DNA from: Parvibaculum sp.
GTDB lineage: Bacteria > Pseudomonadota > Alphaproteobacteria > Parvibaculales > Parvibaculaceae
Length of the DNA: 9,152 bases
Direction: 5' to 3'
NCBI GenBank assembly: GCA_020062605.1
Contig: JAGUWA010000184.1
Span: forward strand, 1 to 9,152
The notes under the pieces are model-generated. The model was not told where the DNA came from. It searched no databases and saw only the letters and a program-made list of their open reading frames with translations. This document shows, piece by piece, positions 1 through 7,464 of the stretch; the first letter of the stretch is position 1, and each line of letters begins with the position of its first letter. A program made the translations under genes and the position numbers.

Positions 1-1660
1 CGGCCGCCAGAAAATCGTTCGCCGCGCGCTGCCCGGCATTTTGAATGGGCTCCTCCGGATCGGGAGGAATGATGCCGTCGTCGATGTCTTCCTGATGCGC
101 GTCGTCGTAATCGTCGTCGAGCTCCGCCGCAAAGGGCGGCGCTTCGGCCTCGTCTTCGTACGCGTCATGCGCCTCGTAACGGAATTCGTCGCGCACGGAA
201 GGCGGCGGTGCGTCATGCGTGTCGAAGGGCGGCGGTACTACCGGCGCGGGCTCGCGCCGCACGCTCTTATATCCGCGTCCCGCATCGGCGGCACGCGCAT
301 GAACCTGCGGCCGTTCCCAGTCGCTCGGTCCGAATGCAGGTCCGAGATTGCTGCCGTAAGAAGGGCCGATCATCGGCGGTGCATCGAAGTTCGGCAGCCC
401 GAAGCCCGGCCCGGCAGGCGGAAAGCCCGCGGCAACGCCGCCGGCGTTGAGTTGCGGCGAAAGCGTTGTTCGCGCCTTCACGGCTTTCGTTTCCTTTTCG
501 AGATGGCTCAGCCGGCTCGTCATGCGCTCGATCGTCGCTTGCAGCGACGACAGCGTTTCGCGGTCGCGTTTCTCGCTTGCGCTCAGCTTCTCGCCGATGC
601 CGGCAACCGCCTTCTCGACGGCCTGCGCGGCCTCCATCGTCATGTGTTCGTTCTGTTCGAGCCGCCGTGTCATCTGCTCAAGCCGCGCCACGAGGACGTC
701 GGGAACTTCCGTCCGCCGCGAATGGTCGATGTCTTCGAGCTTCTTGACGATCCCGCCGACCGTCGTTTCGAGCGCCTTCGCCGTTTCGTCCGCGCGATGC
801 TCGGTCTGCTCCATGCGCTGCGCGATCTGCTCGAGGCTCTGCTGCAGCCGCTCGATCGTCTTGCGCTGGCTTTCGGCGTTCGACTTCTCCTCGATCGCCT
901 TCAGCGCCGCTTCGACGGCCTGCGGGCCGATACCCGTCACGCCCTGTTCCATTTTTTCGAGGCGCGTGGCGAGCTGCGTCAGCGTGCCTTCCAGCGCCTG
1001 CGCGCGCCGCTTGGCTTCCTCGCGTTCGGATTCCTGTTCGGCGTTCTCGATGCGGTTCGACAGCGTGGAAAGTGTCAGGCGGATTTCCGAAAGCGTGTCG
1101 TCGGTTCGCCGCTCGGAGGTTTCGAGGTGGTCGACGACGGAATTGAGCGCTTTTTCGAGCGTCTGGATCGCGCGCGTGTCTTCGCCGCGAGGACCGCGGC
1201 CGCGTTCGGCGCGCTCCATGCGTTCCCCGAGCTGCTGAAGCTTCCGTTCCAGCGGATCGAGTGCGCGCGCTTCGGGATGCCTGTCTTCCATGTCGTGCTC
1301 CGACTGGTCGATACGCTGGGCGAGCTGGCCGACCGTGGCTTCGAGCTTGCGCGTCATCTCTGCCGTGCGGCGTTCGCTGCTGTCCACGCGCTGCACGAGT
1401 TCGCGCACGGCTTCCGCTACCGGACCGAGATCGATTTTCGGTTCCGGTACAGAGGCCTGCGGCGCAGCATGCTGCGGCTGGCTGTATCGGGATTGAGACA
1501 TCTCAGGGTCCTGTTGCCCAACTTCGTCGGTGCCGGTGTCCATGATGACCTGGTTCAGCCACGCGCCGAGCGTCACGCCCGCGCGTCGCGCTGCCTGCTT
1601 GGCAGCTTCCCGCGCCTCGGGCTCAATGCCCTTGACGCTCCATGGAACCCCCGATCGCAT
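1..1660 (-). CDS. PodJ-like polar localisation protein, N-terminal part (partial, runs off left edge)
   Basis: The reverse strand is open from an ATG at 1660 to the window edge (553 complete codons), so the C-terminus is missing. The first 35 residues (MRSGVPWSVKGIEPEARE..., then AARRAGVTLGAWLNQVI) match the N-terminal segment typical of alphaproteobacterial PodJ/SEL1-type localisation factors. Residues about 77-400 form a long charged coiled coil made of degenerate units of the form ERR...L..TL.QLA.RIE..E. From about 405 to 540 the chain becomes Pro/Gly-rich and then very acidic (EDEAEAPPFAAELDDDYDD). It re-enters a segment ending NDFLAA, which in this family precedes the transmembrane segment, Sel1 repeats and peptidoglycan-binding domain; those would lie outside the window. 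PodJ family proteins organise a cell pole and recruit other polar proteins; that role here is inferred. A GTG at 1669 is an alternative in-frame start. No strong Shine-Dalgarno distinguishes the two. Confidence 0.82.
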   Translation of the reverse strand, partial: MRSGVPWSVKGIEPEAREAAKQAARRAGVTLGAWLNQVIMDTGTDEVGQQDPEMSQSRYSQPQHAAPQASVPEPKIDLGPVAEAVRELVQRVDSSERRTAEMTRKLEATVGQLAQRIDQSEHDMEDRHPEARALDPLERKLQQLGERMERAERGRGPRGEDTRAIQTLEKALNSVVDHLETSERRTDDTLSEIRLTLSTLSNRIENAEQESEREEAKRRAQALEGTLTQLATRLEKMEQGVTGIGPQAVEAALKAIEEKSNAESQRKTIERLQQSLEQIAQRMEQTEHRADETAKALETTVGGIVKKLEDIDHSRRTEVPDVLVARLEQMTRRLEQNEHMTMEAAQAVEKAVAGIGEKLSASEKRDRETLSSLQATIERMTSRLSHLEKETKAVKARTTLSPQLNAGGVAAGFPPAGPGFGLPNFDAPPMIGPSYGSNLGPAFGPSDWERPQVHARAADAGRGYKSVRREPAPVVPPPFDTHDAPPPSVRDEFRYEAHDAYEDEAEAPPFAAELDDDYDDAHQEDIDDGIIPPDPEEPIQNAGQRAANDFLAA

Positions 1661-1692
1661 CCGAATCACTATGCCCGTTAACCCTTCGGGCC

Positions 1693-1723
1693 AGTATAAA
1701 CCGCGCTATCTTGTATTTCTAAA
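1693..1723 (-). promoter_or_regulatory. Possible sigma70-like promoter of the podJ-like gene
   Basis: On the reverse strand a TATACT (1698-1693) resembles a -10 box. A weak -35-like TTTAGA (1723-1718) sits 19 bp upstream, which is longer than ideal. The -10 box lies about 33 nt before the ATG at 1660, a normal distance. The surrounding stretch is noticeably more AT-rich than the flanking genes. This is a pattern call only. Confidence 0.3.
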
Positions 1724-1786
1724 CACGGACTGACCCAAAATCTTGTCGTGGTCGCTGATCTGGCCGCCGGCAAGCGGAAAGCCGCC

Positions 1787-1810
1787 GGGGCGTGCTGTTT
1801 CAGCACCCCC
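1787..1810 (-). terminator. Candidate hairpin terminator downstream of the TRAP binding-protein gene
   Basis: GTGCTG and CAGCAC (1792-1797 and 1801-1806) pair around a 3-nt loop. The stem extends by GGGG/CCCC (1787-1790 and 1807-1810) across one unpaired C. It lies about 80 bp beyond the TRAP stop and before the next leftward gene. There is no run of T after the stem in the leftward direction (only TTT a few bases further), so it is not a textbook intrinsic terminator. It could instead be an mRNA 3'-end stabiliser. Confidence 0.35.
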
Positions 1811-1891
1811 AATAAAGCGGCAAGCTCGGTAAATACGGCGTTAACCGGGACTGCTAAGTGCGTGCCATGCCGATATTTCTTCGAAGAAGGC

Positions 1892-2989
1892 TCATCCCGC
1901 CGGATGGCTGTTCCGGAGCCTGAGCATCGCGGCGTCGCTCCACTCCGACCATTCGCGAGCCTTGGCGAGATAGTCGCTGTAGGAGGCGGCGATGCGCCCG
2001 GAGAGATCGCTGGTCGCGGCTAGCTCCGCCAGCACCTCGTTCGACGCCTTCGCCATGGCGGCGGCGACAGGCTCCGGCCATTCGCGCAGCTCCGTACCTC
2101 CGGCCGCGACCAGGCGGGCAAAGGCCTCGATATTGTGGAAGGTGAAGTCGGCCAACGTCTCCGCGGCGGTCGCGAGCGCCGCACCCCTTACGATCTCCTG
2201 AAGGTCGGCGGGCAGGGCGTCGAATTTCTCCCGCGACACAAGGAGTTCGAGCGACGGGCCTGCCTCGTGGAAGGCGGGCAGGTAGTAGTATTTCGCGACC
2301 TTGTCGAGGCCGAAGGCCGTGTCGTTCCAGGGGCCGACCCATTCCGCGGCGTCGATCGCGCCGCTCTTCATCGAGGTGAAGATTTCGCCAGGCGGCGTCA
2401 GCACGACGGAGACGCCGAGGCGGCGCATCACTTCGCCGCCGAGCCCGGCGATGCGGAAGCTGAGCCCCTTGAGGTCGTCGAGCGTCTCGATTTCGCGGTT
2501 GAACCAGCCGCCCGCCTGCACACCGCTCGAACCGGCATAGAAGGGCAGGACGCCGAAAGGCGCATAGGCCTCTTCCCACAGCGCCTGTCCGCCGCCATAG
2601 GCGAGCCAGCCCGCCGTCTCCGGTGCCGTCAGTCCGAAAGGCACGCCGGTGAAATAGTGGAAAGCCGGGTTCTTGCCCTGCCAGTAATAGGGCGTGCCAT
2701 GCCCCATTTCGCATACGCCCTGCGACACCGCATCGAACACTTCGAAGGGCGGCACGATCTCGCCCGCGCCATAGAGCTTCACGGTGAGCCGCCCGCCCGA
2801 CATCGCACCGATCCTGTCGGCAAGCCGCTGCGCATTGACGCCGACGCCCGGCGCGCCCTTCGGCCAGCTCGTCGCCATGCGCCATTCGATCCTGTCCGAT
2901 ACGCGTGCCCCCGATGCACTTGCCGATGCGGCGAGCGCCGGCAGTGCGATCGCGCCTGCCGCCGCGCCGAGAAAGTCTCTGCGTTTCAT
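1892..2989 (-). CDS. TRAP transporter substrate-binding protein, DctP family, TakP-like (Tat-exported)
   Basis: The 365-aa product is a periplasmic binding protein that would capture a small organic acid and pass it to a TRAP membrane transporter. It opens with a twin-arginine signal (MKRRDFLG, hydrophobic stretch to about residue 20, likely cleavage after ASA near 26). The rest aligns from memory with Rhodobacter sphaeroides TakP, a 2-oxoacid binder: WRMATSWPKG (36-45), the GVQAGGWF stretch with Gln158, FRIAG with Arg179, and AAEWVGPWND with Glu216/Trp217. In TakP the equivalent Arg, Gln, Glu and Trp line the carboxylate and metal site. The length fits the family. The start at 2989 is fixed by the Tat signal; upstream there is only a G-rich weak ribosome site. 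It lies 77 bp after the CAP lipoprotein gene on the same strand, so co-transcription is possible. No DctQ/DctM permease gene is visible, and the substrate cannot be named from the sequence. Confidence 0.88.
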   Translation of the reverse strand: MKRRDFLGAAAGAIALPALAASASASGARVSDRIEWRMATSWPKGAPGVGVNAQRLADRIGAMSGGRLTVKLYGAGEIVPPFEVFDAVSQGVCEMGHGTPYYWQGKNPAFHYFTGVPFGLTAPETAGWLAYGGGQALWEEAYAPFGVLPFYAGSSGVQAGGWFNREIETLDDLKGLSFRIAGLGGEVMRRLGVSVVLTPPGEIFTSMKSGAIDAAEWVGPWNDTAFGLDKVAKYYYLPAFHEAGPSLELLVSREKFDALPADLQEIVRGAALATAAETLADFTFHNIEAFARLVAAGGTELREWPEPVAAAMAKASNEVLAELAATSDLSGRIAASYSDYLAKAREWSEWSDAAMLRLRNSHPAG

Positions 2990-3066
2990 GATGTGAGCCC
3001 CCGGGAAACAACGTGCCGCAGCATCTCACCGGCGCCGCGCCTCGGCAACGCCATTCCGGGCGGCGG

Positions 3067-3630
3067 TCAGGGGCCTGCGAAAACCTGCACGGCAACGACG
3101 CGGTTGCCCTGCCGGGCGATGCCGATGCCGCTATCGGTCATTTCCGGCGCCCTGATATTTTTCCGGTGCATCGGGCTTTCGATCCACTTCTCGACCATCG
3201 CCGCCGCCAGCGCCGTCTCGCTCATCGACCCGTAGCTCGTTCCCTCCACGACCTGGATGTTTTCCGCGACGCGGCCAGTAAAGCCGGGCTTGACGGCGAG
3301 CACGCGCTCGCGCGGCCCCTGAGCGTCGGGATTGAAATGGCCGAAAAAACCGCGCAGCTCCATGTCCGCCGCATGCACGGCCGCCGCCCGCTGCAGCTTC
3401 GCATCGGGAGCGAGCCTGCCGAGATTGTTGGCCTCGCGATAGCTGTTGATCTCCTTGAGGATCGCCGCGCTGAGCGCCGGGTGGTCCTGCGCGGCGGCAC
3501 TCGCCTGCACCGGAAGGCTCGTCAGGTTCACCTCCTGCAGCTTCGGCGGGGCACCGCTTCCCTGCGGCGCACAGCCGACAAGGGCGGCGAGCGCCGCTAT
3601 GGCAATTCCGGCGGCGGCAATGCGACGCAT
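3067..3630 (-). CDS. CAP/SCP-domain lipoprotein
   Basis: The 187-aa product has a lipoprotein signal peptide with lipobox LVGC (Cys20), so it should be membrane-anchored and face the periplasm or outer membrane. Residues about 55-185 are a bacterial CAP (SCP/PR-1-like) domain: ILKEINSYREANNLGRL, VHAADM (His86), GHFNPDAQGPRERV (His98), VAENI (Glu123), WIESPMHRKNI (His155) and DSGIGIARQGNRVVAVQVFAG. The His/Glu set characteristic of the CAP cleft is present. The biochemical role of bacterial CAP proteins is mostly unknown, so none is assigned. The start is supported by a good GGGAGG ribosome site (plus-strand 3637-3642) 6 nt before the ATG. It is the first gene of the leftward unit and is transcribed divergently from the MerR gene. 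Confidence 0.87.
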   Translation of the reverse strand: MRRIAAAGIAIAALAALVGCAPQGSGAPPKLQEVNLTSLPVQASAAAQDHPALSAAILKEINSYREANNLGRLAPDAKLQRAAAVHAADMELRGFFGHFNPDAQGPRERVLAVKPGFTGRVAENIQVVEGTSYGSMSETALAAAMVEKWIESPMHRKNIRAPEMTDSGIGIARQGNRVVAVQVFAGP

Positions 3631-3709
3631 CTCTTTCCTCCCTCGGTGAACGTGTGCTGGTCCCCTTGATGGCCTACTAGACCATCTGGAAGTGCGGGCA
3701 CCAAAAAAG

Positions 3710-3739
3710 ATTTCATGACGCCATTGACGCTTACGTCAA
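3710..3739 (-). promoter_or_regulatory. Weak candidate promoter for the CAP lipoprotein gene
   Basis: On the reverse strand TTGACG (3739-3734) could be a -35 box, followed after 18 bp by TGAAAT (3715-3710), a 4/6 match to the -10 consensus. The -35 box lies inside the inverted repeat at 3723-3746. If this promoter is real, the MerR-type regulator could also affect the leftward genes. Confidence 0.22.
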
Positions 3740-3746
3740 CGTCAAT
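3723..3746. promoter_or_regulatory. Candidate operator of the MerR/LiuR-type regulator (inverted repeat)
   Basis: Outer arms ATTGACG (3723-3729) and CGTCAAT (3740-3746) are perfect inverted copies. The centre is an ACGT at 3733-3736, and 10 of 12 positions match between the half-sites. The motif TTGACG/CGTCAA occurs repeatedly within these 24 bp. LiuR-type MerR regulators are known to bind ACGT-containing palindromes of similar design. The position, 128 bp before the MerR start in the divergent region, fits autoregulation and control of the downstream operon. The regulator-site pairing is inference. Confidence 0.6.
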
Positions 3747-3752
3747 TAGATT
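3724..3752 (+). promoter_or_regulatory. Candidate promoter of the MerR/beta-oxidation operon
   Basis: TTGACG (3724-3729) is a good -35 box. TAGATT (3747-3752) is a 4/6 match to the -10 consensus with a 17-bp spacer. The operator candidate covers the -35 box and the whole spacer, which would suit repression. A more distant TATAAA (3765-3770) has no convincing -35 partner, so the exact -10 box is unsettled. Confidence 0.35.
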
Positions 3753-3771
3753 CCGGTACACTTTTATAAAA

Positions 3772-3787
3772 CGGCTGAAAACAGCCG
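3772..3787. terminator. Short hairpin with flanking A/T runs in the divergent region
   Basis: CGGCTG (3772-3777) and CAGCCG (3782-3787) form a 6-bp stem with an AAAA loop. Read leftward, the stem is followed by TTTTAT, giving a small intrinsic-terminator shape. That could stop antisense or leftward read-through before the CAP gene promoter. Read rightward it would sit in the 5' untranslated leader of the MerR mRNA, followed by AAAAA. Confidence 0.35.
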
Positions 3788-3861
3788 AAAAATCACAAGA
3801 TTGCAAATCTCGCGACACCATGCTGCTTCAGCGAGGAGCGGGTGGCGTGCGGTCCAAAGTC

Positions 3862-3867
3862 AGGGAG
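3862..3867 (+). promoter_or_regulatory. Ribosome binding site that decides the MerR start
   Basis: AGGGAG lies 6 nt before the ATG at 3874. The same frame is open further upstream to an ATG at 3715. That longer start would place the operator candidate inside the coding region, has no comparable ribosome site, and would add about 53 residues without family resemblance. The 3874 start is therefore preferred. Confidence 0.7.
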
Positions 3868-3873
3868 AAAGTC

Positions 3874-4392
3874 ATGGAACAGCAGCTTGGCGCGGTCTCC
3901 GGCACGGCGCCCCGGCATAACGGCGCGGGGATGGCGGGCGCCACCTTTTCGATCACGGAACTTGCCGACGAGTTTGGCCTCACGACCCGTGCCATCCGCT
4001 TTTACGAGGACAAGGGCTTGCTCACGCCGGAACGGCGCGGACAGACCCGCATCTATCATCCGCGCGATCGCGCCCGTCTGACCCTCATCGTGCGCGGCAA
4101 GAATGTCGGTCTCGCCCTCGCCGAGATCAAGGAGATACTGAGCCTCTACGACCTGCAGGACGGTTGCGAGACACAGAACAGGGTCGCCGTGGGCAAGTTT
4201 CGCAAGCGCATAGCTCAACTCCGCGAACAGCGTCAGGAGATCGATCTCCAGATCAGGACGCTCGAGGAAAGCTGCGCGCGGCTCGAAGCCCAGATCGAAC
4301 GGCAGGTAAAGGACGCGGGACAGGACATTCCGGCGCCGAAAGCGGCCGCCCGTCCGGCAAAGACGAAGAAGCTGGAAAAGACTATCGTCTGA
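3874..4392 (+). CDS. MerR-family transcriptional regulator, LiuR-like
   Basis: The 172-aa product has a MerR winged helix-turn-helix at residues about 25-92: FSITELADEFGLTTRAIRFYEDKGLLTPERRGQTRIYHPRDRARL. This includes the diagnostic RAIRFYEDKGLL and the R.Y...D..RL wing. A helical coiled-coil dimerisation segment follows (about 105-147), then a Lys/Ala/Pro-rich tail. Cys98 and Cys134 do not form a MerR/ZntR-type metal site. This fits the metabolite-responsive branch, of which LiuR, which controls branched-chain amino acid and acyl-CoA catabolism genes, is the best-known example. The gene lies 49 bp before the first acyl-CoA dehydrogenase on the same strand, and a palindromic operator candidate lies upstream. 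It probably represses this operon in response to an acyl-CoA-type signal; effector and sign are inferred. An ATG at 3931 (residue 20) is a shorter alternative start without a better ribosome site. Confidence 0.87.
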   Translation: MEQQLGAVSGTAPRHNGAGMAGATFSITELADEFGLTTRAIRFYEDKGLLTPERRGQTRIYHPRDRARLTLIVRGKNVGLALAEIKEILSLYDLQDGCETQNRVAVGKFRKRIAQLREQRQEIDLQIRTLEESCARLEAQIERQVKDAGQDIPAPKAAARPAKTKKLEKTIV

Positions 4393-4399
4393 GGTGACG

Positions 4400-4418
4400 C
4401 GCCCTTGACGCAAGGGCG
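4400..4418 (+). promoter_or_regulatory. Perfect 8-bp hairpin between the regulator and first dehydrogenase gene
   Basis: CGCCCTTG (4400-4407) and CAAGGGCG (4411-4418) pair perfectly around the 3-nt loop ACG. The hairpin starts 7 nt after the MerR stop and ends 12 nt before the GGAGG of the next gene. No T-run follows, so it is not a standard intrinsic terminator. It may separate expression of the regulator from the enzyme genes through RNA processing, stability or partial attenuation. Confidence 0.45.
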
Positions 4419-4441
4419 GGCTTACCTGCCGGAGGAAATCC

Positions 4442-6235
4442 ATGCCGATCTACAAAGCGCCGCTGCGCGAATACCGCTTTCTTCTGAACGAGCTTCTCGA
4501 CATCTCGCAATATGCGGGCCTGCCGGGCTTCGCGGATGCGCCCGCCGATCTCGTCGACGCCATTCTCGAGGAAGCGGCGAAGCTCGCGGAAGAGGTGCTG
4601 TTGCCGCTCAACCAGATCGGCGACCGCGAAGGCTGCAAGCTTGAAAACGGTGTGGTGACGACGCCGAAGGGCTTCAAGGAAGCCTACAGGCTGCTCGTCG
4701 ATGGCGGCTGGCCGGCCCTCGTCGCCGACACCGCCTATGGCGGTCAGGGTCTGCCGAACGCGCTTGGCGTCGTCTTCAACGAAATGGTTTCTTCGGCGAA
4801 CATGGCCTTCGGCATGTATCCGGGCCTCAGCCATGGTGCCTACTCCGCGCTGTCGCAGCACGGCACGCAGGAACAGAAGGACAAATATCTGCCCAGGCTC
4901 GTCACTGGCGAGTGGACCGGCACCATGAACCTCACCGAGCCTCATTGCGGCACCGACCTCGGCCTCCTGCGTACGAAGGCAGTGCCGGTCGGCGACGGTT
5001 CCTACAAGATCAGCGGACAGAAGATATTCATCTCCGCAGGCGAACATGATCTCGCCGAGAATATCCTTCATCTCGTGCTCGCCCGCATTGAGGGCGCGCC
5101 GGAAGGTGTGAAGGGTATTTCGCTCTTCCTTGTGCCGAAATTTCTTGTGAACGAAGACGGCTCCCTCGGAAACCGCAATGGCGTCTCCTGCGGCTCGCTT
5201 GAAGAGAAGATGGGCATTCACGGCAACGCCACCTGCGTCCTCAACTACGACGAGGCCATCGGCTGGCTGGTCGGCGAGGAACACAAGGGGCTGCGCGCCA
5301 TGTTCACGATGATGAACGAAGCGCGTCTTGGCGTCGGGCTCCAGGGCCTGTCGCAGTCCGAAGCCGCCTATCAGAATGCAGTGGCCTACGCGGTCGAACG
5401 CCTGCAGGGCCGCTCGCTGACAGGGCCGAAGGAAGAGGGCAAGCCCGCCGATCCCCTGATCGTCCATCCCGACATTCGCCGCATGCTGCTCGACGTCAAA
5501 TCCTTCAACGAAGGCGCCCGCGCGCTTCTCCTCTGGACGGCGCTGCATGGCGATCTTTCGCATCGCTCGGATGACGAGAAGACGCGCGAGTTCGGCGACG
5601 ACATGATGGCGCTTCTGACACCCGTGCTGAAGGGCTACTTCACCGATCGCGGTTTCATGAACGCCGTCGATGCGCAGCAGGTCTATGGCGGTCATGGCTA
5701 TATCGAGGAAAACGGTCTCAGCCAGTTCGTGCGCGATGCGCGCATTGCCATGATCTACGAAGGCGCGAACGGCGTTCAGGCGCTCGATCTCGTCGGCCGC
5801 AAGCTTGCGCAGAATGGTGGCCGCGCCGTCTTCGCCTTCTTCAAGGCAATCGACGGTTTCGCGGCGGAGAACGGCAACGACGAAAAGCTGAAGCCTTTTG
5901 TCGAGCCGCTCGTCCGCGCCCGCAAGGACCTGGAGGCAGCGACCATGTGGTTCATGGAAAACGCGCTGCAGAATCCCGATCACGCCGGCGCTGGCTCCAC
6001 GCCCTACATGCATCTGTTCGGTGTCACCGGTCTCGCCTTCATGTGGGCGAAGATGGCGAAGGTCGCCAATGACAGGCTCGCCACCGCAAAGGATGGCGAC
6101 AGGGCGTATTACGAAACGAAAATAAAAACAGGCCGCTACTACATGGAACATGTCGTGCCCGAGACGGCGACGCACCTTGCGCGCATCCGTCACGGCGCGG
6201 ACCCCATGATGGCGCTGGCCGCAAACGAGTTCTGA
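4442..6235 (+). CDS. Acyl-CoA dehydrogenase, large DmdC/FadE-like type
   Basis: This 597-aa FAD enzyme would introduce the trans-2 double bond into an acyl-CoA, passing electrons to ETF. The short N-terminal extension (MPIYKAPLREYRFLLNELL) is typical of the large acyl-CoA dehydrogenase subgroup. It is followed by the helical N-domain, the FAD-binding middle strand (TMNLTEPHCGTDLGLLRTKA, about 161-180), the C-terminal helical domain with QVYGGHGYIEENGLSQFVRDARIAMIYEGANGVQ, and a roughly 130-residue extra C-terminal helical domain. Glu440 in IYEGANG is in the catalytic-base position of the MCAD/DmdC type. Full length and layout match DmdC (3-methylmercaptopropionyl-CoA dehydrogenase), but this subgroup is broad and often acts on ordinary fatty acyl-CoAs. 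The flanking LCAD, thiolase and FadB favour fatty acid oxidation over DMSP breakdown. GGAGG at 4431-4435, 6 nt before the ATG, supports the start. Confidence 0.9.
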   Translation: MPIYKAPLREYRFLLNELLDISQYAGLPGFADAPADLVDAILEEAAKLAEEVLLPLNQIGDREGCKLENGVVTTPKGFKEAYRLLVDGGWPALVADTAYGGQGLPNALGVVFNEMVSSANMAFGMYPGLSHGAYSALSQHGTQEQKDKYLPRLVTGEWTGTMNLTEPHCGTDLGLLRTKAVPVGDGSYKISGQKIFISAGEHDLAENILHLVLARIEGAPEGVKGISLFLVPKFLVNEDGSLGNRNGVSCGSLEEKMGIHGNATCVLNYDEAIGWLVGEEHKGLRAMFTMMNEARLGVGLQGLSQSEAAYQNAVAYAVERLQGRSLTGPKEEGKPADPLIVHPDIRRMLLDVKSFNEGARALLLWTALHGDLSHRSDDEKTREFGDDMMALLTPVLKGYFTDRGFMNAVDAQQVYGGHGYIEENGLSQFVRDARIAMIYEGANGVQALDLVGRKLAQNGGRAVFAFFKAIDGFAAENGNDEKLKPFVEPLVRARKDLEAATMWFMENALQNPDHAGAGSTPYMHLFGVTGLAFMWAKMAKVANDRLATAKDGDRAYYETKIKTGRYYMEHVVPETATHLARIRHGADPMMALAANEF

Positions 6236-6260
6236 CAGGACGTCTCAGGGAGAACGACGA

Positions 6261-7418
<1,158 letters not shown>

Positions 7419-7464
7419 ACGGGCGGTTCCCGACGGCAAACAAAGTCCCCCAGGGAGACATCGA

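Larger units (their letters stand above)
1661..1891. other. Intergenic region between the podJ-like and TRAP binding-protein genes
   Basis: This 231-bp stretch has no convincing gene. It should hold the 3' end signals of the leftward TRAP/CAP unit and the promoter of the leftward podJ-like gene. Visible elements are a 12-bp perfect palindrome just after the TRAP stop (TTCTTCGAAGAA, 1877-1888), a GC-rich hairpin (1787-1810), and the AT-rich promoter-like stretch near 1693-1723. Confidence 0.6.
3631..3873. other. Divergent control region between the CAP lipoprotein and MerR-type regulator genes
   Basis: This 243-bp stretch has no credible gene and is more AT-rich than its flanks. It must contain the promoters of both the leftward CAP/TRAP unit and the rightward beta-oxidation operon. 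It holds the inverted-repeat operator candidate at 3723-3746, promoter-like hexamers overlapping it on both strands, and a hairpin at 3772-3787. Confidence 0.65.

Noticed and set aside
41..1681. A 546-codon rightward open frame over the podJ-like gene
   Set aside because: It is Arg/Leu/His-rich, with no recognisable domain, and lies opposite a frame that encodes a clear PodJ-type protein. GC-rich codon bias in the real gene commonly leaves long open antisense frames.
1748..2023. A small rightward frame spanning the intergenic region and the TRAP 3' end
   Set aside because: It has no ribosome site or recognisable product, and most of it overlaps the well-supported leftward gene.
1854..3095. 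A 413-codon leftward frame overlapping the TRAP binding-protein gene in another phase
   Set aside because: The product is Arg-rich and without domains. The alternative frame 1892-2989 has a Tat signal and full TRAP binding-protein similarity.
3715..3873. The N-terminal extension of the MerR gene to an ATG at 3715
   Set aside because: It would make the operator and promoter candidates part of the coding sequence, has no ribosome site, and lacks MerR-family similarity. The ATG at 3874 has AGGGAG at a good distance.
4382..6193. A 603-codon leftward open frame opposite the first acyl-CoA dehydrogenase
   Set aside because: Its translation has no family resemblance and the composition of a shadow frame. 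The forward strand encodes a complete, motif-bearing dehydrogenase with a good ribosome site.
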